64,000 nucleotides of DNA from Pseudogymnoascus destructans (taxonomy: Eukaryota > Ascomycota > Leotiomycetes > Thelebolales > Thelebolaceae), in assembly GCF_001641265.1 (NCBI RefSeq), contig NW_020167537.1, positions 834,972 through 898,971 on the forward strand. Direction: 5' to 3'. Shown one piece after another: positions 53,916-63,162 of the stretch. Position 1 is the first letter of the stretch. Every line of letters starts with the position of its first letter. A program made the position numbers and the translations under genes. The notes under the pieces are model-generated. The model was not told the DNA's origin. It was given only the letters and a program-made list of their open reading frames with translations, and ran no database searches.

Positions 53916-54354
53916 CTGCCTGTTCCTCAGCCTCAACAGCGTCACGCTTCTCAGCAGCCACACGTTCGGCCTCCTCTGCCGCATCAAGCTCGTCGAGGGT
54001 TTTCAAACCTCGCCGGAGCATATCTTTACCACGGGTTCGGATGAGGCGTTTCTGCTTCCGCAGACGAAGTAACTTCGAAAGGGTTTCTTCCTCTTCGCGA
54101 TCCAGGCGATCCTCCTCCCGTTCGAGCTTCACCCAGTCGGGATGCTCAGGACCCATACAGTCACACTCTTCTTTCAAGTTGCGACGAACGCACTCGGCGC
54201 ACCGCCGTGAATCATTTGGAGACGACACGCAAGTAATGTTTCGCCTCACGCAGTTCGAGCAAGAATCCATTTCGGGTAGTTCGTATCCGTGGTTCTTTAT
54301 TTGACGGACAAGATCGTTGCGTTCCTGGAGTTTGCGGGCAGTGTCAGTAGGCAT
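53788..54354 (-). CDS. antisense ORF of Gy2 with Zn(II)2Cys6-like cluster, 188 aa
   Basis: Lies between pol and the 3' LTR on the opposite strand, overlapping the last 128 nt of pol. Start taken at ATG 54354 (MPTDTARKLQERND); the frame is open for 16 more codons upstream. Cysteines at 32, 35, 42, 52, 55 and 64 give CX2CX6CX9CX2CX8C, which fits the fungal Zn(II)2Cys6 consensus (CX2CX6CX5-12CX2CX6-8C); a seventh Cys is at 66. Basic residues sit beside them (CVRRNITC, CVRRNLKEEC). Residues about 75-150 are charged and strongly helical (REEDRLDREEEETLSKLLRL), followed by a Ser/Ala-rich end (SWDQWLADGGVDI). The frame is undamaged although the sense pol has many breaks. Function unknown; DNA or RNA binding is an inference. 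Gy1 has an ORF in the same place. Confidence 0.7.
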   Translation of the reverse strand: MPTDTARKLQERNDLVRQIKNHGYELPEMDSCSNCVRRNITCVSSPNDSRRCAECVRRNLKEECDCMGPEHPDWVKLEREEDRLDREEEETLSKLLRLRKQKRLIRTRGKDMLRRGLKTLDELDAAEEAERVAAEKRDAVEAEEQAVSAASSSVTGTLASSDPLAYSPASWDQWLADGGVDIPPAVLC

Positions 54355-54450
54355 GTTGCATGTTGAAGGACTCGCTGAGGAGCAGCAGAGTCCCGGGGAC
54401 ATGGACGTACTTATAGGATTCGAGACGAATGCCCAGGGGAAGGGAGCGAG

Positions 54451-54925
54451 TGTTACGACGGAACAAGAAGGCTGGCCAACTACAGGACAGGAAGGAGGGA
54501 GGTCGCATGAGACCGGCCCTGGTACCTGGAGGGGCAGCGGGGAATAGTAGTTCCGAAAGTATCACGTGACGGACTCGCAGGATGATGAGAAGAGTCCTAA
54601 GAGTCCAGGACTCTGAGGACTCGAGTGAGTTCCCAGGAGTCCACTAGGCACGTGATGGACTCGCAGGATGATGAGAAGAGTCCTAAGAGTCCAGGACTCC
54701 GAGGACTCGAGTGAGTTCCCAAGAGTCCACTAGGCACGACGCCACTATATAAGTAGATAGTATTTCCTTAGATAGGAGCTTCGTGCTCAACTCAATACAG
54801 TATTTGTTATATACTAGTAACGTGTTACTTGAAGCCTTTGTGTCTGATCCCCTGCCTCCTCTGATAAGTAAACCTTTACGCAAGAGAACCTCTGTGTCTT
54901 CTATCGTTTAGAAGTCAGCGTTACA
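54451..54925 (+). repeat. Gy2 3' LTR
   Basis: 475 bp; differs from the 5' LTR at several sites (for example GAGACC versus GAGTCC, GTGATGGAC versus GTGACAGAC). Adjoins Gy4 integrase. Confidence 0.93.
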
Positions 54926-57900
54926 CTTGCCCAATTCGCTCTAGAATTTCAAAAGGTCCCACTTGCTTGTGGTCTAGCTTCTTTGATGGCCTCTGTGTCT
55001 TTATATTTCGAGTTGAAAGCCATACTCTGTCTCCCACTTGATAGCGTGGTGCAGGTTTCCTTTTCTTGTTCGCGAAATGTTCCATTTTTGCTTGCGAGAG
55101 CGTGATTTCATCCTGCAGAAACTCCCAAACCTTTGCCATGGTCTGAGCTATGTTCTTGTGCTCTTGTTTGGCTTCGTGATATGCTTGCTGCTCTGTATCG
55201 AAGCTCATTCTTGGTTCATAGCCCTTGTTCGCAAAAAATGCACTTGTCTTGGTTGCATCTGATGGCAAACTGTTGGCAGCAAACTCCGCCATGCACAAGT
55301 ATGAAACCCAATTGTCTTGAAGATAGTTCACATGAGCTCGCAAGTAGCGTTCGAGCTCTGCATTGAATCGCTCAGTCTGTTCATCTGTTTCTGGGTGGAA
55401 GGCAGTTGAAAGTTTGGCCGAAATTTTCCAAATTTTGCAGAGCAAACTCCAGACTTCTGCAATGAACTAAGGACCTCTGTCTGATATTATCGAGTTTGGT
55501 AGACCATGGTGCTTCCATACATGTCAAAGTAAGAGCTGTGCTGTAGCTTCTGCAGTAGTCCCTTCTTGCCCAGCGAAACACGGAATGAAATGTCTTTCTT
55601 TCGTCAACCTGCATGCAACAACCAAGATAGCATTGTTCCCTTCACAGAGTGGTAATCCTGTCACGAGATCCATTGATATATCCATCCATGGTCGACTGTC
55701 AATAGGGATTGGTTGTAGAAGTCCGTTGTAGGAATCTCGAGATGGTTTCGATCTTCGACAACTATGGCAGTTTTTGATATATCGAATTATTGTTTTGTCC
55801 ATGTTTGGCCAGTAATAGTGCTGTTTCATGACTCGCAGCATCTTTCCAGCTCCTGGATGTCCCATAGAAGGTTGTTCATGAACTTCTCTCAACAAGTCCA
55901 CCTGAATGGTTTCTGGCACCCAAACTCGATTTTGATATTCTAGCATGCCGTTTTTGAGTTCGCAATAAGCCAATGCAACCTCTTTGCTTGTTCGATCACC
56001 ATTCTCAAGCTTCTGTAGTGTAGCCTTGCAGAATTTGTCTTCCAGTTGAGACTTTTGGATTTTCTCAAGAATTGTCATTTCTCTGATATGAGTTTCCACT
56101 GGAGCTAGCTGAGCTGTTTGGCCTTGTTCTTTGAGTTTCTGAATGTCTGGATGTAGCCTCGAAGGTGGTAGCAACACCTGAAGCTGTTGCTTTTGTCGAT
56201 CATCCTCATCATTGCCTTCTGGTCTGTCACCAGGCCTTCGAGTCAAAGCATCTGCTTTTCCATTTTGCTTCCCAGGCCTATAGATGATCTGGAAGTTGTA
56301 TCGAGAGAGGAATTCAGCCCATCGAGCTTGTCTTCTTGTCAGCTTCTTGGTGGACATGAAGTATTCCAAGCTTTTGTGATCAGACAAGACTTGGACTGGA
56401 AAATCTGTCCCTTCAAGTTCTGGTCTCCATGCTTCGAAACATCTGATGATTGCAAGCAATTCCTTGTCATATATCTCGTAATTGCATTCTGCAGGTGCTA
56501 GCTTTTTCGAGAAGTATGCAACTGGATGTAGAACCCCTTGATCATCTTTTTGTGACAAGACTCCTGATGAGATGAAGTCTGAGGAATCTGCTTCGACATA
56601 GGCTGTCTTGTTTCTATCGAAATGCCTCAAGACAGGAGCTTCTGTGACTGTTTGTTTCAACAGCTCGAATGCAGTTTGGCATGCATGAGTCCATTCGAAT
56701 ATCTGATCCTTTCTGGTAAGGTTCACCAATGGCCTCATGATGCTGGAGTAATTTCGGATGAACCTTCGATAGAAATTGCAGAATCCAATGAAAGCTTGCA
56801 TATCCCTGAGCGATTTTGGAGTTTGCCATTCCAATATAGTAGAAACCTTTGCAGGGTCCATGCGAATGCCATTGACTCCCACGATGAGTCCTAGGAATTT
56901 GGTTTCTTGGACGAAAAACTCACATTTTGAGATATCTGCTTGCAGTCCAGCTTCTCGAAGCTTCTGTAGGACTTTCCTTATGTGCTCTGTATGCTCCGCT
57001 CGAGTAGCACTGTAGATAAGAATGTCATCCATGTATGCGGTGACGAATTGGTTGAGGTAATCCATGAGGGTTTCATTCATGTACCTCTGGAATGTTGCTG
57101 GACCATTTGTGAGTCCGAAGGGCATGACCTTGTATTTGTAGTATCCAAATCGAGTTCTGAATGTAGTGAGGTCTTCATCTTCTTCTGTCTGCATTCGAAT
57201 TCGATTGAAGGCATGTCGAATGTCCAGTTTGGTGAGATATTTTGCTCCTATGACTTGGGCCAGCGTTTCATCAATGAGTGGTATGGGATATCGATCCTTT
57301 TTCGTTATGGCATTTAGCTTCCTGTAGTCAACACAGAATCAAAGACCACCACCTGGCTTTCTCACAAACATAATGGGTGAAGAGTATGGGGCTTTGCTTG
57401 CTTCAATGAACCCTTTTGGCAAGTGCTCGAAGACATATTCTTCAACCAAATCAAGTTCTTCCTTTGACATATTCCAGAGTGGTGCATATCCCAGCTTTGC
57501 ATCACCTTCGAGTTCAATATGATGGTCTGAAGGTCGATGGGGAGGTAGCTTGTCTGCTGCCATTTTTGAAAAAACATCCAAAAATTCATGAAATTCCTTC
57601 GGAAGGATCAGTCGAGAGCCAATTTCTTCAGTTTTGGTCTTGTTCTTGTGCTCGATTATGTCCTTCATTGATATAGCAAAGACTTGAGCTCCTCTTTGCT
57701 TCATGAGCATTCGAAATGGTGCTGCGCCAATCATTGCTATGGTGCAAGGTTTTGGTTTTTCCACTTTCGGAGCAGGTTCCGGAGGAGGCATTTCTTTGGC
57801 TTTCTTCTTTGGCCTTTGTCTTTCGCTTTTAGATATAGGCTCTGTTTCGAGGGCTCGATCTGGTATAGAATGGTTGCAATAATCTCCAGTGAAGAGGACT

Positions 57901-58322
57901 TGATCATTGATCATATCGAGAACAACTCCATGTTGCTTCATCCAAGCTTTCCCGAGAATGATGGAATGTTTTCCCAGCGAAGTAATGAATAATGGACATA
58001 GGCTTTCCACATGCTCTCCCACTTGTAGTCGAGGATATATAGCATGTGTGATAGCAGGGGCAGCCTCTCCATTGAATCCTTCAACTTGTTTTGGCTTCAC
58101 AAGTTCGACTGGGGCTATCCCTTCGATTTCACATATTCTTTCTGCATCAGCAGCATTAATGAAGTTTCCACCTGTGGCACCAGTATCGATCAATGCATGG
58201 ACAATAGCTTTGTATTTTCCTATTCTACAAGTAGCTAAGAAAGGGGTGTCCGGATCAAAACTGGATCTCGAGGAAGAAGCTGCAATTCTGGCTGCACTGC
58301 CTCTAGTGATGACTTGTCTAGA
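54926..58322 (-). pseudogene. Gy4 pol: protease - RT - RNase H - integrase, three nonsense codons
   Basis: One frame throughout, -1 relative to gag, which overlaps its start. Protease ALIDTGATGGNF near 58185, second protease signature SIILGKAWM near 57965, RT with YMDDILIYS near 57020, RNase H (VEADSSDFISSGVL), integrase zinc motif (HPGAGKMLRVMKQHYYW ... CHSCRRSK) and core (MDISMDLVTGLP). Stops: TGA 57339-57341 (GGGL-stop-FCVDYR, from CGA), TGA 55524-55526 (LLL-stop-HVWKHHG, from CGA) and TAG near 55470 (DRGP-stop-FIAEVW, from CAG). The DGQTER block reads DEQTER, a G-to-A change. No single-base indels were needed, in contrast to Gy2. It ends in VGPFEILERIGQ at the Gy2 LTR. Confidence 0.88.
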
Positions 58323-58324
58323 GG

Positions 58325-59641
58325 CTATTCGTTTTCCGAATCGATGATAGACTCAGCTGTAGATACCTCATTCACTTGAGCTTTGAGCTTCTGGGGACAG
58401 TCTCGAGCTTGATGTCCATTTTGTCGGCATATGAAGCATTTCCCAAGTTTCATGAGCATTTCTTTTGCTGGATCTTGATGCGGTGGTCGATACAGCTTCT
58501 GCGTCTTGTTTTGCATGTTGGAATCCATTGTAGGTTGAGGGATTGAAGTTCGAAGTGCCTGGCCCTGATTTTGAGTTTGGCCCATGTTGTTCAAAAATGA
58601 CTTTGGCTTCCTTTTGTCTTCTTGTTCCTTGATCCGCTGAATGTTCTGGTCGATGAGCATGCATTTCTTTGCAAACTCGTGAAGTGTAGTAGCTCCAACT
58701 TCAGCCACTAAGGCTTTCTGCATCTGTTGGTTGACTTTGAAGCGCAAGTCATCCAGCAAAGTTTCTTCAGAGTAATCAAGCTCTGTCGCGAGCCTTTGGA
58801 ACTCAGCCCAGAACACTGCAAAGGTGTTGTTTCTCTGATACAGCTTTCGATACTCAGTTTGAGCTGTGTGCCTTCGATCGGGATCACTGAAGACTTTTTC
58901 CAAAACTTCAAGAATTTCTTCTGCTGTCTGCAATTTGTTTGTAGAGTTTGGTCGAAGCCTTGGATTGACATGTCGAACTGCCAGTCCTCCCAGTCGACTC
59001 TGAATGTAGCTCATTTGTAAAGTCTGTGTTGGAAAATGATCAATGTTGGCTTCGAGCTTGAGGCGAATTTTCACAACCCAGTCTTCAAATGCTGGCTCTA
59101 TCCCATCTGTGAGGATTGGAGGGTCTGGAATCCGAGCTGACAGTCGACTGTGAGAGTGGTGTCCTGGTTCATTCTTCAGAGCTTGTTGGGTTTGCGTTTC
59201 AAGATATTTCTGAATTGTTTGTTGCTCTGTGATTTGTTGCTCGTTCCTCTGGATCAGTTCCTGTAACTGGAGAATGGCATCATCCTTTTCAGCCAGTATC
59301 GAATTTGAGTCCTCTGCTAGGGCCAAATAGTCCCGAAGAATGTTCTTGTGCAAAGTCCATGCCATTTTCTGGTTGGCGACAGATAGTTTCTGGAATTCGT
59401 CAAAGGTTTCAACATTCCATTCAGCCTTTTCATGTCGATTTGCAAGTATAGATTCATGTCTCTCTTGAGCTGTTTTGCCCAGAGTGTGAAGGAAGGTTTT
59501 GGATTTGAAATTAGGATCATGAAGTTCATTGGTTTGGTTTGCAGAGCTTGGAATTGATGCTCCTTCTGCCAGGGATTCCTGGTCTTGTTCTGGATCATTT
59601 CGAGCTGCCATTGCAGCTTTTTCTTCAGCTGTATAAGCCAT
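58325..59641 (-). CDS. Gy4 Gag, 438 aa
   Basis: Starts MAYTAEEKAAMAARND. A Gln/Glu-rich helical region (LQELIQRNEQQITEQQ) precedes a Gag capsid-like domain (FEDWVVKIRLKLEANIDHF ... TEYRKLYQRNNTFAVFWAEF), and a zinc knuckle lies near residue 405 (CFICRQNGHQARDC). The frame is intact and ends at TAG 58325-58327. Near the stop, GGAAAAC in phase G GAA AAC could support a -1 shift but is not a canonical heptamer. The protein has a longer N-terminal region than Gy2 Gag and no C-terminal extension. Confidence 0.88.
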   Translation of the reverse strand: MAYTAEEKAAMAARNDPEQDQESLAEGASIPSSANQTNELHDPNFKSKTFLHTLGKTAQERHESILANRHEKAEWNVETFDEFQKLSVANQKMAWTLHKNILRDYLALAEDSNSILAEKDDAILQLQELIQRNEQQITEQQTIQKYLETQTQQALKNEPGHHSHSRLSARIPDPPILTDGIEPAFEDWVVKIRLKLEANIDHFPTQTLQMSYIQSRLGGLAVRHVNPRLRPNSTNKLQTAEEILEVLEKVFSDPDRRHTAQTEYRKLYQRNNTFAVFWAEFQRLATELDYSEETLLDDLRFKVNQQMQKALVAEVGATTLHEFAKKCMLIDQNIQRIKEQEDKRKPKSFLNNMGQTQNQGQALRTSIPQPTMDSNMQNKTQKLYRPPHQDPAKEMLMKLGKCFICRQNGHQARDCPQKLKAQVNEVSTAESIIDSENE

Positions 59642-59993
59642 AGCGAGTTGCTATTTCAATTTCGGTTTATATCGTCAAGTCAGACACATATTGCCAAAGG
59701 CCCTATTGTGCAGTTGTTGGCTGTAGGAGCCACTCGAGAGGAGCGCACTTCCCTCACAGTTATATCCTTGTCGAGGGAGCGTTGTAAAAGGTCTGACTTG
59801 CGAAGGTGGTGTGTGTGTGTCGAGCTGACTGTCGAAAGCCAACTTTGAGAGGTTGCCTCGAGATCGTCCTGGAATCGACTTCAGGATAAGGTTTCTGGTT
59901 CTGGGGTTTTCAAAGAGTGGATTTCGATTTCGATTTCAGAAGAGGGTTCAGCTCAAAGAGCAGGAAAAGAGGTATAAGAGAGATTGAGTTTTA

Positions 59994-60246
59994 TGTCACG
60001 GTTCACCAAGGCATAGGGCGCCAGTTGGGTATTATGAATTAAACTCAATCTAGAGAAGAAAGGAAAGAGAAGAGGAGCACTCGAGCAGTGGCTCGATCTA
60101 TATACAGCTATTGTGGAGTGAATTCTCTTTAGCGAGACCAGTTCTGAGAATTCACTCCACAACTGAAAACTTCGCTCCAACCCCGGAAAGCTCCCCACAC
60201 CCCTGAACCCCCACTCGAGCTGCAAGGCGCACTTGATATCGTAACA
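59994..60246 (-). repeat. Gy4 5' LTR
   Basis: 253 bp (TGTCACGG ... CGTAACA as written). Differs at only about three sites from the solo LTR at 18535-18787. The 5 bp to the right are GTGAG; no partner is visible because the 3' end is lost. Confidence 0.9.
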
Positions 60247-60403
60247 GTGAGAGCTCAATCCTAGGCTGAGCTAGAGCTCGGAATTGAGCTCTCGGGCTCT
60301 GATCTCAGCCCTAAGCCTAAGCCCTAGCGTAGGAGCTAGGCTCGAGTGCTAGGTCAGCCTAGGACTAAGCTTCCTGGCCCTATAATTGAGAAAGCTATAG
60401 CAG

Positions 60404-60775
60404 TGTAAGGACACAGGGCACCCAGCTCACAGTAATAGCATATGGGAGTGCGAGTCGGAGGCTAAACAGATGCTATCCTATAGGTCTACTACGAAGGATA
60501 CAAAAAAGATGAAGAGAGGAACCCCTGTTGGGTTAATCTCCTTAAGTACCTGAAACGGGTCCGAGTCGGCTAACCTGCCTTCACCCTCACCACGTGACCA
60601 TGACTTGTCCGACTCAGATACCTTCCATCACTGAGGGAGAGGAACCCCCGTTGGGTCAATCTCCTCAAGTACCTGAAACGGGTCCGACTCGGCTAACCTG
60701 CCTTAACTCTTATCAAGTGACCGTAACCTGCCCGACTCAGATCCTTTCCGTCACTGAGGGACAGGCATCCTTACA
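60404..60775 (+). repeat. solo LTR (TGTAAGGACACAGGG family) with internal tandem duplication
   Basis: 372 bp, flanked by AGCAG (60399-60403, 60776-60780). Same family as 30918-31230. A unit of about 120 bp (from GAGAGGAACCCC to TCACTGAGGGA) is present twice with divergence. Confidence 0.92.
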
Positions 60776-60940
60776 AGCAGCTACTCAAAGAACCAGGGTT
60801 TCTATGATATGCAAGTATACAAAGAAGCATGATATCTAACACTTTGATATTAGAGCTATAGTCTCTATGAAGGTCCCTCAAGAGGATAGAACCTTAACTG
60901 ATAATAAGAGGCTCGTTGCACGCATTTTAGAAGAGCATTA

Positions 60941-62796
60941 ACGTGGTTGTACACCGAGTCGTGAATGTCACTGAGTCGTGAACTTTTCCCTACTTAGCTA
61001 CCTACGAACTTCAACATGCGTTTCCTCCACAACTACCAATGGAAATCCAAACCCAAGAAGCGCGAATCATTCTAGCTATTGAGGCTCTTCAAACATGTAA
61101 ATCGCTTAATCGCAGGTCTGCATCAATACTATATAAAGTGCCTTATTCTACGCTTACTGATAGAATGGCCGGCCGACCTTCTCGACGCGAAACCAAAGCC
61201 AATAGTCATAAATTGACTGAGCTAGAAGAGGAAGTGATTATTCGAAATATATTGGATATGGATGCAAGAGGATTTGCACCTCGGCCTGCTAGTGTGGAGG
61301 ATATGGCAAATTATATCCTTGAATCGCGTGGGGGAAAGCACGTTGGGACGCGGTGGGCATATCAATTTATACAACGCCGCCCCGAGTTAAAGACGCATTT
61401 TAATCGCGTTTATGACTTTCAAAGAGCCTTGTGCGAAGATCCTGAGCTTATTGGAGCGTGGTTTCAACTTGTGCAGAACATGAGAGCAAAGTACGGCATC
61501 CAAGACTGTGATTTCTACAACTTTGACGAGACGGGCTTCATGATGGGCGTTATTAGCTCAGCTTTAGTTGTTACGCGCGCCGATCGACGTGGCAGAGGCA
61601 AGGCAGTTCAGCCTGGCAATCGGGAATGGGCTACAGCAATTGTTTGTGTGAATGCTGAAGGCGGGAGTATCCCTCCGTTTTTAGTAGTTCAAGGGAAATG
61701 TCACCTTTCAAGTTGGTATACTGAAGGCGGCCTTCCTCACAATTGGGTAATTAAACCAACAAGCAATGGATGGACCAACAACGAGACAGGTCTAGAATGG
61801 CTTCATCATTTTGATAAACATACTTGCAGTCGTGCAAAAGGACCATATCGGATGTTGGTTTTAGACGGGCATGAAAGTCACGAATCAGCTGCGTTTCAGG
61901 AATATTGCAAAGCAAACAACATCATAACTCTCTGTCTACCTCCTCACTCGTCTCACCTAACTCAGCCACTTGATGTTGGGTGCTTTAGTGTTCTTAAACG
62001 CATGTATGGGCGTCAAATTGAGACCTTATTAAGGCTCATATAAACCATATTACAAAGGTTGAGTTTTTTATAGCTTTCCACGCAGCTTATAACCAGTCAA
62101 TAACAACTCAAACGCCAAAGCTGGATTTCGCGGAGCTGGTTTAGTGCCCTTTGATCCGCAAGTAATCATTTCAAAGCTAGACGTCAAGTTGCGGACTCCT
62201 ACACCTACAGGACCCCCCTCTATAGACGCTGATCCTTGGGTTTCTCAAACGCCTCGCAACCCAATAGATGCTCTCTCACAGACTACTCTAGTTAAAAATT
62301 GCATTGCACGGCACCAAGGAAGCTCGCCAACCCCCATTTTTGCTACTGTTACTGCATTAGCTAAAGGGACAGAGATTTTGGCACATGAAATGACTTTATT
62401 GTCAGCTGAAGTCCGCACCCTTCGAGCAGCAAACGAAGCTCTTAGCAAACGCCGGAGGGCTAAAAAGTCTCGTGTCCGTCAAGGGTGTGCACTTTCTGTA
62501 GGGGATGCACATGATGATTTGTCCCAAAGGGCAGTTACGGAGCAAATAAATCGCGAGAAGCGCTCTGGAGGGGTTGGTAGGAATGAGGGGCAACCAGGTG
62601 TACGACATTGTGGCACTTGCGGGGGGCTGGCCATAATGCACGAACTTGTCAGGAGGTCATAGAAGTACTTGGCTCATCAGATTCTGAATAGTTTTAGTTT
62701 TAATACATGTTGTGGTTGTTTAATTATACCTTACAGTGGTGGGTATAAAAAAGTTTCACGACTCGGTGACATTCACGACTCGGTGTACAACCACGT
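60941..62796 (+). mobile_element. pogo-like DNA transposon with duplicated-motif TIRs (ACCGAGTCGTGAA family)
   Basis: 1856 bp flanked by TA (60939-60940, 62797-62798). TIRs of about 47 bp start ACGTGGTTGTACACC and each contain (C/T)GAGTCGTGAA twice in direct orientation. One transposase gene. Related to the elements at 8516 and 32512. Confidence 0.9.
61039..62691 (+). pseudogene. pogo-like DDE transposase with zinc knuckle, three single-base frameshifts
   Basis: The first 334 codons are intact: psq-like helix-turn-helix (RSASILYKVPYSTLTDRM), second DNA-binding region (TRWAYQFIQRRPELKTHF), DDE core with YNFDETGFMMG, MLVLDGHESH and SHLTQPLDVGCF. One base is missing near 62030 (TTATTAAGG), another near 62113 (CAAACGCC) and one is altered at GGGGGG near 62620; correcting them would give a continuous reading frame to the stop at 62689-62691, ending in a CCHC knuckle (CGTCGG ... 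GHNARTC). No nonsense codons. All three changes are in or next to homopolymers, so the gene may really be intact. Confidence 0.85.
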
Positions 62797-63162
62797 TACT
62801 CTGTACTGATATTAAGTTCTAACACTCTCTAGTATTATACAACGCCTTATACTAACAAAATCGCTCTAAACTGTAGAGCAAGCTCTTTGGTCTAATATTA
62901 ATATTCCTACTTCTATAAAGCAAGTAACGCTAGGGCTTGTAGCTAGAGAAGCTTCTACAAGTGCACGGGTTGGAGTATCATGTCAATGTAAAGAGCAGTG
63001 TAGTACAAAGAGGTGTTGGTGTGTAGTATACACTGTCATAGTGATAAATGACTGTGATAACTTTCAGGCCTAGCTATTCCTATAGAAATAGCTTTAGTTG
63101 AGAGGCCAAAGAGAAGGGAGCGAGCAAGAGCAGACACTATTAATAATTACTACTATTACTAA

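Larger units (their letters stand above)
45441..54925 (+). mobile_element. Ty3/gypsy chromovirus Gy2 with both LTRs, internally duplicated
   Basis: 475-bp LTRs at 45441-45915 and 54451-54925 differ at about half a dozen positions. Flanks do not match: CCGAT (45436-45440) on the left, CTTGC (54926-54930) on the right. The left flank is Gy5 protease and the right flank Gy4 integrase. Inside: gag, a -1 frameshift site, pol (in two overlapping broken copies joined by an N) and an antisense ORF before the 3' LTR. No TGG-type primer-binding site follows the 5' LTR. Confidence 0.9.
54926..60246 (-). mobile_element. Ty3/gypsy element Gy4, 3' end lost at the Gy2 LTR
   Basis: 5' LTR 59994-60246, leader 59642-59993, gag and pol read leftwards, cut within the integrase C-terminus at 54926. 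The 3' LTR and the end of integrase are not found in this window. Several stop codons fit C-to-T change. Its LTR family also left the solo LTR at 18535-18787. Confidence 0.88.
60247..63162 (+). pseudogene. transposon-derived C-terminal relic with CXC-like cysteine-rich motif
   Basis: One frame can be followed from the Gy4 LTR border through two later insertions (solo LTR 60404-60775, duplicated AGCAG; pogo-like element 60941-62796, duplicated TA). Pieces read: a Glu/Leu/Ser-rich stretch with TAG stops where CAG fits; TKLPGPIIEKAIAATQRTR; VSMICKYTKKHDI-stop-HFDI; PQEDRTLTDNKRLVARILEE; then SIKQVTLGLVAREASTSA and SCQCKEQCSTKRCWC. The last resembles the CXC Cys-rich repeat found at the C-terminus of several fungal transposon proteins. 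After a frameshift it ends in a basic tail (VERPKRRERARADTINN). The N-terminal domains, hence the family, are missing. Confidence 0.6.

Noticed and set aside
53836..54547. Plus-strand open frames downstream of Gy2 pol
   Set aside because: Shadows of the antisense Zn2Cys6-like ORF; no domains.
58322..58345. GGAAAAC at the gag/pol overlap of Gy4 as a frameshift site
   Set aside because: In phase G GAA AAC the first triplet is not X XXY; slippage would need a mismatch. The -1 overlap is real but the mechanism is not shown.
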